Origin: Treponema sp. UBA4377
GTDB lineage: Bacteria > Spirochaetota > Spirochaetia > Treponematales > Treponemataceae
Length of the DNA stretch: 38,858 nucleotides
Reading direction: 5' to 3'
Assembly (NCBI GenBank): GCA_002391235.1
Contig: DGRX01000029.1
Location: 1-38,858, forward strand
In this document: positions 1 through 7,871 of the stretch, piece after piece
Layout: each line of letters begins with the position of its first letter
Numbering within the stretch: position 1 is the stretch's first letter
Notes under the pieces: model-generated
What the model saw: only the letters and a program-made list of their open reading frames with translations
Databases searched by the model: none
What the model was told of the DNA's origin: nothing
Position numbers and translations under genes: made by a program

Positions 1-142
1 CGTCAACGTTGACCTCGCCGATGTCGTTTACGATTACGGCCACCTTGTAGCCTTTTTGGTTGTTTAGAATGTAGTTGAGGAGCGTTGTCTTTCCCGCTCC
101 CAAGTAACCCGCCAAAAGCGTGATTGGTGTTTTTTTCGCCAT
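1..142 (-). CDS. G3E family (CobW/YeiR-like) GTP-binding protein, N-terminal part only
   Basis: Only the first 47 codons lie in the window; the gene continues past base 1. The visible N-terminus carries a Walker A motif, GYLGAGKTT at about residues 12-20, after a short hydrophobic strand, and then an IVND motif near residue 39. This is the usual start of CobW/COG0523 G3E GTPases, which act as metal-cofactor insertion or zinc chaperone proteins. The start ATG is preceded by AGGAG at a good distance. Which metal or client it serves cannot be told from this fragment. The family call is secure; a subfamily cannot be assigned. Confidence 0.8.
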   Translation of the reverse strand, partial: MAKKTPITLLAGYLGAGKTTLLNYILNNQKGYKVAVIVNDIGEVNVD

Positions 143-162
143 ATTAGTCTCCTATAATAGTA

Positions 163-202
163 CGGCTGTTCGCGCGAGCGCGAATGTTGCCGCTTATGCG
201 GC
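163..202 (+). repeat. Palindromic intergenic repeat, family P1, copy 1 (short-loop form)
   Basis: This 40 bp copy belongs to a family also found at 12291-12342 (minus), 30900-30951 (plus), partly at 24345-24385, and as a half copy at 7850-7869. The arms CGGC / TTCGCGC pair with GCGCGAA / GCCG, and the copy ends in GCTTATGCGGC. It lacks 12 bp of loop present in the two 52 bp copies. Its outer stem is CGGC/GCCG where the others have CCGC/GCGG, a compensatory change. It lies between the CobW-like gene and the end of the transpeptidase gene. Confidence 0.7.
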
Positions 203-241
203 TAACAAAGCCTTATGGCCTTGAATTAGTTTATCTTGCCG

Positions 242-742
242 CTATTTTGCCGCTTCTTTTTGTATGTGAAGTTTCGCTTGGTCTGGAACGGTGTCGTAGA
301 ACCACTTGGCGTCTTCCATGCTAAGGCGCACGCAGCCGTGGCTCGCGGGCTGTCCAAGTTTCGCCGCTTCCTCTGGAATGATGTTGCCCTTCGCGTCAAT
401 CGGAACGGAATGGAAAAGATACACGCCGCCGATAAAGCCAACCCACCAGCGCGCGCCTTCGCCAAAGCGCTTGGAGAAGAACGAAGTTCCGCGCTTTTGG
501 CCGCTTTCGTTTATGATGTAGTCGCCAAGCGGCGTGTCGTTGTCGCCGTCAATCAGGCCGGTGGAGCAAACCATTTTTTTGACCAGCTGGCCCTTTTTGT
601 AGACATAAGTTCTTTGCTCGTCAATGCTGACGACAACGTTCCAGTCGGGGCCGTAGCCCGCCGGGCTTGCGAAAACGTCCGCCGCGAAAAGGCTTGCGGC
701 CAAAAGCAGCGTGACAAGAGTGAATGCGAAATGTTTTTTCAT
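242..742 (-). CDS. L,D-transpeptidase (YkuD/ErfK family), exported
   Basis: A 166-residue protein with a signal peptide (residues 1-26, hydrophobic core TLVTLLLAASLF, AXA-type cleavage region) and a YkuD catalytic domain. The domain shows FHSVP near residue 110 and SHGCVRLS at 134-141, with Cys137 as the expected nucleophile and His111 and His135 nearby. Such enzymes make 3-3 peptidoglycan cross-links or attach proteins to peptidoglycan in the periplasm. The start at 742 is chosen because a longer frame to 820 would place residues before the signal peptide and run through the promoter. A TTGACG-N17-TATATT promoter ends 7 nt before the ATG and there is no Shine-Dalgarno, so the mRNA is probably leaderless. 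Confidence 0.88.
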   Translation of the reverse strand: MKKHFAFTLVTLLLAASLFAADVFASPAGYGPDWNVVVSIDEQRTYVYKKGQLVKKMVCSTGLIDGDNDTPLGDYIINESGQKRGTSFFSKRFGEGARWWVGFIGGVYLFHSVPIDAKGNIIPEEAAKLGQPASHGCVRLSMEDAKWFYDTVPDQAKLHIQKEAAK

Positions 743-749
743 ACTATTA

Positions 750-778
750 AATATATAGAAAAAAACGCGTTTCGTCAA
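750..778 (-). promoter_or_regulatory. Sigma-70-type promoter of the L,D-transpeptidase gene
   Basis: On the minus strand, TTGACG (778-773), a 17 bp spacer and TATATT (755-750). The -10 box ends 7 nt before the start codon, so transcription should begin at or next to the ATG. Confidence 0.65.
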
Positions 779-855
779 ATGAAGCAGCGTCCAGCGGACG
801 CGGCGGCCCCGCTCGAACAAACTATTGTTGTTTCTCGTTCGACAACATGAGCGGC

Positions 856-3800
856 TTATTCCATAAAATACGTCTTCATCAAGCCCTTACCCTTAACTTC
901 AACGTCCTCGCTTGAGCCGTAGTAGACGGCCGCCTTTGTCTGCTCGTAGGTGGCTTCCGAAACATGGATTGTCATAGGCTTTCCGGTGCTTTCCATTCGG
1001 CTGGCCACGTTCACTGTGTCTCCCCAAATGTCGTAGATGAACTTTGACTTTCCGATTACGCCGGCCACCAAGTTGCCTGTGTTGATTCCCAGGCGGATTT
1101 GAACTTGAACCGGAGACGTCGTGTTAAATTCAACGACGTCCTTAATCAAGCCCTGCGCGAATTTTACCATCTTAAGCGCTCCGCCGTTGTCGGCTTCTTC
1201 GGTAAGGCCTGTGGCGGCCATGTAGGAGTCGCCAATCGTCTTGATTTTTTCTATCCCTTCGCGCTTGGCGCGTTCGTCAAACTTTGTGATCATTGCGTTA
1301 AGCATGCCTACAACTTCGTCGGCGCTCATTCCGCCGCTCATCTTTGTAAAGCCAACGATGTCGGTGAACAAAACCGTGGCGTTGGGAAATTTTTTAGCTA
1401 TCGTTCTGTCGGGGTGCTCGGTAAGCTCGGCCGCAACTTCTTTGGGAAGAATGTTCAGCAAAAGGTTTTCGGCCTTTTCGTTGGCGATTTTTAGGTCGCG
1501 GGTTCGCTCGGCGACTTCTTTTTCCAAAGTCGCTTGGTAGCGTTTCATCGCGCGCCACTTTAGCCAAATCACAAGCGCCACGATTCCAACGATGATAAGG
1601 CCTATCACGACCCAGAACCACGTCAGCTGCCAAATGTAGGGCTGCTTTACGATGATTATCGGATCGGACGGCTCGCTTTTTATTTCGTCGCCGTTCTGGC
1701 TTTGCGCGCTAAAGGCGTAAGTGCCCGGCTTTAAGTTTGTGTAGGAGGCAGTTCTTAGCGCGGACCATTCGGTAAAGTCCTGCTCAAATCCGCTCAGCTT
1801 GTAGCGAAATTTGATTTGTTCCGAAGAGATGAAGCTTAGGCCCGTGAACTTTACGCTAAAGCGCTTGGTCGAAGGCGCGAGAACGATTGTCTTTCCCGTG
1901 TAGTCAAAAGTGTTGTTGTCAATCGAATACTCTTGGACCTCGACTTTTGGCGCGTGCATGTTTTTTCCGCTTTTTACAGGATCGTAAATCGCAAAGCCGT
2001 CAATCAAGGTGAACCAAAGCCTTCCCGCGGAATCCTTCATCGAAAACGATGTCGCCGTGACGCCGCCTGTGACAAGGCCGTCGGAAGCGCTGTAGCTTGT
2101 CGTGTTAAGCCTTTCCTTTTTGCCGGCGGCGACGTTGTCCAAGTCGTCTAGGGGAACCGAAATGATTCCACGGTTTGTGGTCATCCAAACCGTTTTAGTG
2201 TAGTCGGCCAAAAGCTGGAAAACGCCGTCGGTCATAAGGCCGCTTGCGGAATTCAAGTTTTGGAAGGAGTCGTTTTCCTCGATGTATCTTGAAACGCCGG
2301 TGCCGGTTGTAATCCAAAACTCGCCGTCGCCAAGTTCGGTGAACTTGAAAATCACGTTTCCCGAAAGGCCGTTGGAGGTGTCGTAGTGGCGGACGATTTG
2401 CCTGTCTTCCAAAACGTATACGCCGCCGCCGTCCGTTCCAACCCACACGCGGCCTTTTTTGTCCTCGTAAACCGCCATGATGAATTCGTTGGAAAAGCCG
2501 TTTTCGCGCGTGATGTTGCTGACCTTTAAAGTGTCGCGGTCAACGATGCTAAGGCCTTGCGTCGTTCCTATGCAGTAGTCGCCGTTAAAAAGCTTTATGG
2601 CCGCGCGGCATTTGTAGCCTGCAAGTCCGTCCTTTTCTGTCAGGTTGAAAATCCTTCCGTCGGGCATGACTCTAAGCGCGCTAAGCTTTGAGTAGCAGGA
2701 GATCAAAAGCTCTCCGTCGCTTGTCATGCGGACTTCGCGGATTCTGTTGCCCTTGCATTTTTTTGTGATTTCGTTTTCTACAAATTTGTTGTCCTTGTAA
2801 CAGTAAACGCCGTCGTCCGCTCCCAGCCAAACAACGCCGCGGCCCTTGTCTTCGCAAATCGCGTTTACGGCGATGGGCATTGAAATCGTCCGGAATTTTC
2901 CTTGGCTCATTTTTTCGATGCCGCCGCGGTTGTAGGCAAGCCAAATGTTTCCCTCGCGGTCCTGCATGATTTTGTTTATGTAATCGTCGGCGACTCCGTT
3001 GCGCTTGTCGTAGTAAGTGTACATGCCGTTGTGGATTATCGTTATTCCGCTGTCGCCGGCAAACCAGTAGTCTCCGTTGGTGTCCTGAATCGCGCTGTTG
3101 ACGACCGTTCCGATCGTGTGGTCGTGGCTGATGTCAAAAAGCGTTTCTTCGGTGTCCTTGATTTTAACCGCGTAGTGGGGAGCGACGCCAAACCAAAAGG
3201 CTCCGGTCTTGTCTTGCGTCACTTCGTTTACGGCGGGATTCTTTATTTTCGTGATGCCGTCAAAGCGCTCTATTTTTTTGTCGCTGTATACAAAGAGCTC
3301 GTTGGGAACGGATGTCGAAATCCAAATCCGGCCGGCGGTGTCGCAATACAATTTTGAAACTTGAATCGTCGTTTGGCCCAGCTCGTCCAAGCCGTCGGGA
3401 ATCACGATTTTTTGGTCGGGAGTCATGTAGCAAAGGCCCGAAGCCGTTCCAAGCCAAATGTTTTTTTCGTGGTCTTCGCAAACCGCGCGGATTGAGTTGT
3501 GGGGAAGGCCGTCGTCTTCCGCCGTGTACTTGACGATTTGGCCGTCGCTTTTTATGCATGAAACGCCCTCGTCGTTGTGGCCAACCCAGATGTTTCCGTT
3601 TGTGTCTTGGTAAATTGAACGGACTGCGGTAAAGTCGTATTTTTTGTCGTAGTTTCGGTTAAAGGTGACGAACTCCACGCCGTCAAAGCGGACAAGGCCG
3701 TCGTAGGTTCCTATGTAAATGTAGCCTTTCCTGTCCTGCATGATGTCGGTGATTGTCATGCCCGGAAGTCCGTCCGCTGTGGTGAAGTTCCTGCGGACAA

Positions 3801-3903
3801 AGTCGTTCAAAAAGGCTTGGTCAACGTTTCCATGCGCGGCAGACTGGGCGAAGGCGAGTCCAAAAATCAAGGTCAAAACAAGAGCGATAAAGGTCTTTTT
3901 CAT
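856..3903 (-). CDS. Beta-propeller sensor adenylyl cyclase (Reg_prop + Y_Y_Y + class III cyclase)
   Basis: A 1015-residue membrane sensor. Residues 1-20 are a signal peptide ending AFA. Residues of about 40-660 hold many blade-like repeats (IWVGHNDEG, VWVGTDGGG, INKIMQDREGNIW) typical of Reg_prop propellers. A Y_Y_Y domain follows (about 680-750, FRYKLSGFEQDFTEW), then a transmembrane helix near 762-783, a short coiled coil, and a class III cyclase domain from about 838. FTDIVGFT supplies metal-binding Asp848, and EKIKTIGD and YDIWGDTVNVASR supply the Lys (about 886) and Asp958 that favour ATP, so cAMP is the likely product. Propeller/Y_Y_Y sensors are best known fused to histidine kinases, so the cyclase output is notable. 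The -10 box lies 8 nt before the ATG. It is divergent from citrate synthase. The ligand is unknown; extracellular carbohydrate is a guess. Confidence 0.9.
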   Translation of the reverse strand: MKKTFIALVLTLIFGLAFAQSAAHGNVDQAFLNDFVRRNFTTADGLPGMTITDIMQDRKGYIYIGTYDGLVRFDGVEFVTFNRNYDKKYDFTAVRSIYQDTNGNIWVGHNDEGVSCIKSDGQIVKYTAEDDGLPHNSIRAVCEDHEKNIWLGTASGLCYMTPDQKIVIPDGLDELGQTTIQVSKLYCDTAGRIWISTSVPNELFVYSDKKIERFDGITKIKNPAVNEVTQDKTGAFWFGVAPHYAVKIKDTEETLFDISHDHTIGTVVNSAIQDTNGDYWFAGDSGITIIHNGMYTYYDKRNGVADDYINKIMQDREGNIWLAYNRGGIEKMSQGKFRTISMPIAVNAICEDKGRGVVWLGADDGVYCYKDNKFVENEITKKCKGNRIREVRMTSDGELLISCYSKLSALRVMPDGRIFNLTEKDGLAGYKCRAAIKLFNGDYCIGTTQGLSIVDRDTLKVSNITRENGFSNEFIMAVYEDKKGRVWVGTDGGGVYVLEDRQIVRHYDTSNGLSGNVIFKFTELGDGEFWITTGTGVSRYIEENDSFQNLNSASGLMTDGVFQLLADYTKTVWMTTNRGIISVPLDDLDNVAAGKKERLNTTSYSASDGLVTGGVTATSFSMKDSAGRLWFTLIDGFAIYDPVKSGKNMHAPKVEVQEYSIDNNTFDYTGKTIVLAPSTKRFSVKFTGLSFISSEQIKFRYKLSGFEQDFTEWSALRTASYTNLKPGTYAFSAQSQNGDEIKSEPSDPIIIVKQPYIWQLTWFWVVIGLIIVGIVALVIWLKWRAMKRYQATLEKEVAERTRDLKIANEKAENLLLNILPKEVAAELTEHPDRTIAKKFPNATVLFTDIVGFTKMSGGMSADEVVGMLNAMITKFDERAKREGIEKIKTIGDSYMAATGLTEEADNGGALKMVKFAQGLIKDVVEFNTTSPVQVQIRLGINTGNLVAGVIGKSKFIYDIWGDTVNVASRMESTGKPMTIHVSEATYEQTKAAVYYGSSEDVEVKGKGLMKTYFME

Positions 3904-3911
3904 AGCCTTTT

Positions 3912-3940
3912 ATTATAAACCAACTTCCCATAATTATCAA
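3912..3940 (-). promoter_or_regulatory. Promoter of the propeller adenylyl cyclase gene
   Basis: Minus strand: TTGATA (3940-3935), 17 bp spacer, TATAAT (3917-3912). The start codon begins 8 nt after the -10 box, so the transcript is predicted to be leaderless or to have a 1-2 nt leader. Confidence 0.7.
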
Positions 3941-3956
3941 TTCATAATTATGAATT
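3939..3956. promoter_or_regulatory. 18 bp perfect palindrome between two divergent promoters (candidate operator)
   Basis: AATTCATAA followed directly by TTATGAATT. It overlaps the edge of the cyclase -35 box (3935-3940) and lies 12 bp from the citrate synthase -35 box (3969-3974). Partial extra copies of the CATAATTAT half-motif lie on both sides. Its position suits a factor controlling both genes; the factor is unknown. AT-rich palindromes can also arise by chance. Confidence 0.5.
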
Positions 3957-3968
3957 ATGATTCCACTC

Positions 3969-3997
3969 TTGAATAAAATGCATAAAAAATGTAAAAT
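3969..3997 (+). promoter_or_regulatory. Promoter of citrate synthase
   Basis: TTGAAT (3969-3974), 17 bp spacer, TAAAAT (3992-3997). The predicted start of transcription near 4004 gives a leader of about 25 nt containing GAGGAG. Confidence 0.6.
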
Positions 3998-4028
3998 TAT
4001 TCAGTTTAAAAATGACGAGGAGAATGCC

Positions 4029-5390
4029 ATGAAAAACCTTTCAGACAAAGCGCTGATTAAACAGCTGACAGTCCTTGCCCAAAAGAACGACCCAATAAAT
4101 CCAAAACTTTACGAAAAATATGACGTCAAGCGAGGGCTTCGCAACGCCAACGGAACCGGCGTCCTTGTAGGCTTGACCACAATCGGCGACGTTGTCGGCT
4201 ACGAGCTTGACGAAAACAAGAACAAAATCCCGATTCCAGGCCGCCTTATGTACCGCGGCTACAATGTCGCCGACTTGGTTCACGACATTGAAAAGCGCGA
4301 CGAATTCGGCTACGAGCAGACGGCCTACCTTTTGCTTTTTGGAGCGCTGCCCACAAAAAAACAGCTGGCCACATTCAGCGAGTACTTGGGAAGCCGCCGC
4401 GTTCTTCCCGAAAACTTCACCGAAGACATGATTATGAAGGCGCCGTCCAACGACATTATGAACAAGATGGCCCGCGGCGTTTTGGCAAGCTATTCCTACG
4501 ATCCCAATCCGGAAGACCGTTCCGTCGGAAACATAATGCGCCAGTGCATTGACTTGGTCGCGCGCTTTTCCACCTTGGCCGCCTACGCCTACCAAGCCAA
4601 GCGCCGCTTTTACGACGACAAGAGCATGTACATCCACAACCCGCTTCCAAATCTTTCGACGGCCGAAAACTTTTTGCGCTTGATCCGCGCCGACAAAAAA
4701 TACACGCCGCTTGAGGCGCAGATTTTGGACTTGGCGCTAATCCTTCACGCCGAGCACGGCGGCGGAAACAACTCGTCTTTGACCGTCCACGTGGTTTCTT
4801 CGGCGGACACCGACACGTATTCCGCCATCGCCGCGGCCGTCGGCTCGCTTAAGGGAAGCCGTCACGGCGGCGCCAACATTCGCGTGATGGAAATGATGGA
4901 CGACATCAAGGCCCATGTAAAGGACTGGGCGGACGACAAGGAAATCGAGGCCTACCTTAAAAAAATCGCGACCAAGCAGGCTTACGACAAGACAGGCTTG
5001 ATTTATGGAATCGGCCACGCGGTCTACACATTGAACGATCCTCGCGCCGTTTTGCTGAACGAGCTTGCCGAAAAGCTGGCCCGCGAAAAGGGAATGCTAA
5101 AGGAATTCCGCCTGTATAAAAAGATAGAGAAAATCGCGCCCAAAGTTTTGTACGAGCTTCACGGCAAAAAGAAAATGCTTTGCGCCAACGTGGACTTCTT
5201 CTCGGGCTTCGTTTATTCGATGCTGGACATTCCGCGCGAGCTTTACACGCCGCTCTTCGCCATTTCGCGCATCGCCGGTTGGAGCGCGCACCGCATTGAG
5301 GAAGTCGTCGCTGGCGGCCGCATCTATCGTCCCGCTTACAAGAACGTTTGCGCCGAGCGCGCCTACATTCCTTTGGACAAAAGAAAGTGA
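4029..5390 (+). CDS. gltA: Citrate synthase (citrate/2-methylcitrate synthase family)
   Basis: A 453-residue protein that condenses acetyl-CoA with oxaloacetate. Catalytic elements are visible: His243 in AEHGGGNNSS, His330 in GIGHAVYTLNDPRA and Asp389 in NVDFFSGFVYSMLDIP, plus the SRHGGANIRVMEMM loop (278-290) and SRIAGWSAHRIEE near 413-425. Position 331 is Ala where the classical enzyme has Arg (GHRVY); I believe some clostridial-type citrate synthases share this, so it may be a subfamily trait. The ATG at 4029 has GAGGAG upstream; an in-frame ATG at 3957 lies before the promoter and is rejected. The next gene starts inside its stop codon. No other citrate-cycle gene is in the window, so a role in glutamate synthesis is plausible. 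A methylcitrate synthase role cannot be excluded. Confidence 0.92.
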   Translation: MKNLSDKALIKQLTVLAQKNDPINPKLYEKYDVKRGLRNANGTGVLVGLTTIGDVVGYELDENKNKIPIPGRLMYRGYNVADLVHDIEKRDEFGYEQTAYLLLFGALPTKKQLATFSEYLGSRRVLPENFTEDMIMKAPSNDIMNKMARGVLASYSYDPNPEDRSVGNIMRQCIDLVARFSTLAAYAYQAKRRFYDDKSMYIHNPLPNLSTAENFLRLIRADKKYTPLEAQILDLALILHAEHGGGNNSSLTVHVVSSADTDTYSAIAAAVGSLKGSRHGGANIRVMEMMDDIKAHVKDWADDKEIEAYLKKIATKQAYDKTGLIYGIGHAVYTLNDPRAVLLNELAEKLAREKGMLKEFRLYKKIEKIAPKVLYELHGKKKMLCANVDFFSGFVYSMLDIPRELYTPLFAISRIAGWSAHRIEEVVAGGRIYRPAYKNVCAERAYIPLDKRK

Positions 5391-6127
5391 CCGAACGGCT
5401 TGAAAAAATCCTTTCGCACGCAGGTTTTGGCACGCGAAAGGACGCAAGGAAAATTCTTCACAAGGGCTTGGTCACGGTCAACGGAACTGTCGTTTACGCG
5501 GCGGACTTTAAGGTTGACATGGGAACGGACCAAGTGGCCGTTGACGGCGAGCTTCTTTCAAGCGAGCGCGACCTTTACCTTATGATGAACAAGCCCGCCG
5601 ACCATGTTTGCGCCAACAAGGACGGCCTGCACGAAACGGTTTTTTCGCTTTTGGAAGATTGCTACAGGACACCGTATTTTGAAAGCCGCTTGCATTTGGT
5701 GGGCCGCCTTGACATCGACACCGAAGGCCTTTTGCTTTTCACCACCGACGGAGACCTTACGCACCGCCTTATAAGCCCAAAAACTCTTTGCCCCAAAAAA
5801 TACTTTGTCCGCCTGCAAAAGGCGATTGCCGCGGACGAGCGTTCCGCCATAGAAAAAAAATTGCAGGACGGCCTTGACGTTCCCGCGGAAGACAACGAAA
5901 AGGAATTCAAGGCGCTCCCGGCGAAAATCGAATGGACCGAAAAGAACGACGAGGTTTTCCTTGTCATAAACGAAGGAAAGTACCACCAAGTAAAGCGAAT
6001 GTTCGCCGCGCTTGGAAACTTTGTGACTTACTTAAAGCGAGTTCAAATTGGCGGCCTTTGCCTTGACCCGGCTTTGGCCTTGGGAGAATATAGAAAACTT
6101 ACCGCGGAGGAATTGGAATTATTATGA
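5387..6127 (+). CDS. rsuA: RsuA/RluB-family pseudouridine synthase (probably 16S rRNA)
   Basis: A 246-residue protein with an N-terminal S4 RNA-binding domain (ERLEKILSHAGFGTRKDAR) and a catalytic domain with GRLDIDTEGLLLFTTDGDL, in which Asp109 is the expected catalytic residue. The C-terminal EGKYHQVKRMFAALGN is typical of RsuA, which modifies 16S rRNA U516, more than of the 23S enzymes. The chosen start is GTG at 5387, overlapping the citrate synthase stop as GTGA; the upstream ATG at 5348 would add residues unrelated to the S4 domain and deep inside gltA. It overlaps fhs by 4 nt (ATGA), so gltA-rsuA-fhs are translationally linked. Confidence 0.88.
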   Translation: MTERLEKILSHAGFGTRKDARKILHKGLVTVNGTVVYAADFKVDMGTDQVAVDGELLSSERDLYLMMNKPADHVCANKDGLHETVFSLLEDCYRTPYFESRLHLVGRLDIDTEGLLLFTTDGDLTHRLISPKTLCPKKYFVRLQKAIAADERSAIEKKLQDGLDVPAEDNEKEFKALPAKIEWTEKNDEVFLVINEGKYHQVKRMFAALGNFVTYLKRVQIGGLCLDPALALGEYRKLTAEELELL

Positions 6128-7806
6128 CAGACATTGAAATCGCGCAGGCGAACCAAATGGAGCCCATCGCGCAAATAGCGAAAAAAATCGGAATCGAAGA
6201 GGCCGACCTTGACCTTTACGGCTCCTACAAGGCAAAGATTGGCCTAAAAAAATTGCGCGAGCTTCAGGCAAAGGCCGCGGACAAGTCCAAGCGCGGAAAA
6301 TTGATTTTGGTCACCGCGATCACTCCGACGCCCGCTGGCGAAGGAAAGTCAACCGTTTCTGTCGGCTTGGGCGACGGGCTTACAAAAATCGGAAAGAAGG
6401 CCGTAATCGCCTTGCGCGAGCCTTCTCTTGGCCCTTGCTTTGGAGTCAAGGGCGGAGCCTGCGGCGGCGGCTACGCGCAAGTCGTTCCGATGGAAGACAT
6501 CAACTTGCACTTTACCGGCGACATTCACGCGATAAGCATCGCCAACAACTTGATCGCCGCCTTGATCGACAACCACATCCAGCAGGGAAACGAGCTTGGC
6601 CTTGACCCCCGTTCCATTACATGGAAGCGCTGCGTCGATCTCAACGACCGCCAGCTTAGGAACATCGTGGACGGCCTTGGAAAGCGCGTGGACGGAATGC
6701 CGCGCGAAGACCACTTTCAAATTTCTGTCGCGTCAGAAATCATGGCGATTGTCTGCCTTTCAAAAAGCATCAGCGAGTTGAAGGAACGAATCGCAAACAT
6801 CACGATCGGCCAAACATTCGGAAAGCGGCCTGTAAAGTTCGGCGAGCTTAAATGCCAGGGCGCCGTGGCTTCGCTCCTTAAGGACGCGATCCGCCCCAAC
6901 CTTGTTCAGACCTTGGAAAAAACTCCGGCCTTTATTCACGGCGGCCCATTCGCCAACATCGCGCACGGCTGCAACTCAGTCAACGCGACTCTTTGCGCTC
7001 TTGCCTCCGGCGATTACGTCGTGACCGAAGCGGGCTTTGCGGCCGACTTGGGCGCCGAAAAATTCATGGACATAAAGTGCCGCGCCGCCGGAATCTCTCC
7101 CGACGCGATTGTAATAGTGGCCACGGTCCGCGCGCTTAAAATGCACGGCGGCGTTGACAAAAAGGAATTAAAGGAGCCCAACGTCGAGGCGCTAAAAAAA
7201 GGCTTTGAAAACCTTAAGGTCCACTTGGAAAACCTTGCCAAGTTTGGCGTTCCTGTCGTTGTCGCGGTCAACAAATTCATCACCGACAGCGACCAAGAAA
7301 TTCAGGCCTTGCAAGACTTGTGCGCGGCCAACGGTTCAAAAGCCGTTTTGTGCGAGGCTTGGGAAAAGGGCGGAGAAGGAGCGGCGGAACTTGCCAAAGC
7401 CGTTGTCGCGACGATTGACGAAGGCAAGGCCAACTTCCATCACTTGTACGAAAGCGAGTTGCCGCTTGCCGAAAAAATCAAAAAGCTTGGCCACGAGATT
7501 TACCGCGCCAAACAGGTTGACTTTGAGGGAAGCTCTTTGAAAAAACTGCAAGAGTTTGAGGCGGCGGGCTATGGGAATTTCCCGGTATGCGTCGCCAAGA
7601 CGCAAAACTCAATCAGCCACGACCCCAAGATGATCGGCGCTCCCAGCGATTACGTTTTTCCGATTCGCGACGTTCAGCTTTACAGCGGCGCGGGTTTTGT
7701 CGTGGCGCTTGCCGGCGACATAATGACGATGCCGGGCCTGCCAAAAGCGCCCGCCGCCCTTAACATCGACATCGACGACGACGGAAAAATCACAGGGTTG
7801 TTCTAA
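6124..7806 (+). CDS. fhs: Formate--tetrahydrofolate ligase
   Basis: A 560-residue protein, the normal length for this enzyme, which makes 10-formyl-THF from formate, ATP and THF. The P-loop-like TPTPAGEGKSTVSVGLGDG lies at about 67-85, followed by REPSLGPCFGVKGGACGGGYAQV, and FANIAHGCNSV with TEAGFAADLGAEKFMDIKC in the middle. It feeds purine and formyl-Met synthesis or one-carbon fixation. It is the last gene of the gltA-rsuA-fhs run, and a strong terminator begins 9 nt after the stop. Confidence 0.96.
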   Translation: MTDIEIAQANQMEPIAQIAKKIGIEEADLDLYGSYKAKIGLKKLRELQAKAADKSKRGKLILVTAITPTPAGEGKSTVSVGLGDGLTKIGKKAVIALREPSLGPCFGVKGGACGGGYAQVVPMEDINLHFTGDIHAISIANNLIAALIDNHIQQGNELGLDPRSITWKRCVDLNDRQLRNIVDGLGKRVDGMPREDHFQISVASEIMAIVCLSKSISELKERIANITIGQTFGKRPVKFGELKCQGAVASLLKDAIRPNLVQTLEKTPAFIHGGPFANIAHGCNSVNATLCALASGDYVVTEAGFAADLGAEKFMDIKCRAAGISPDAIVIVATVRALKMHGGVDKKELKEPNVEALKKGFENLKVHLENLAKFGVPVVVAVNKFITDSDQEIQALQDLCAANGSKAVLCEAWEKGGEGAAELAKAVVATIDEGKANFHHLYESELPLAEKIKKLGHEIYRAKQVDFEGSSLKKLQEFEAAGYGNFPVCVAKTQNSISHDPKMIGAPSDYVFPIRDVQLYSGAGFVVALAGDIMTMPGLPKAPAALNIDIDDDGKITGLF

Positions 7807-7814
7807 AAAAAAAC

Positions 7815-7839
7815 GGCGGCCTTTCGGCCGCCTTTTTTT
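7815..7839 (+). terminator. Rho-independent terminator after fhs
   Basis: Perfect stem GGCGGCC / GGCCGCC (7815-7821, 7826-7832), loop TTTC, then seven T. An A-run precedes the stem, so it can also work for thrH read from the other side. Confidence 0.92.
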
Positions 7840-7849
7840 GTCTTGCAAA

Positions 7850-7869
7850 CAAGCTCGCGCGAACAGCGG
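7850..7869 (-). repeat. Half copy of palindromic repeat family P1
   Basis: On the minus strand this 20 bp piece matches the left arm and loop start of the P1 repeats (CCGCTGTTCGCGCGAGC). The right arm is missing. It lies between the fhs terminator and the thrH stop codon. Confidence 0.55.
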
Positions 7870-7871
7870 TA

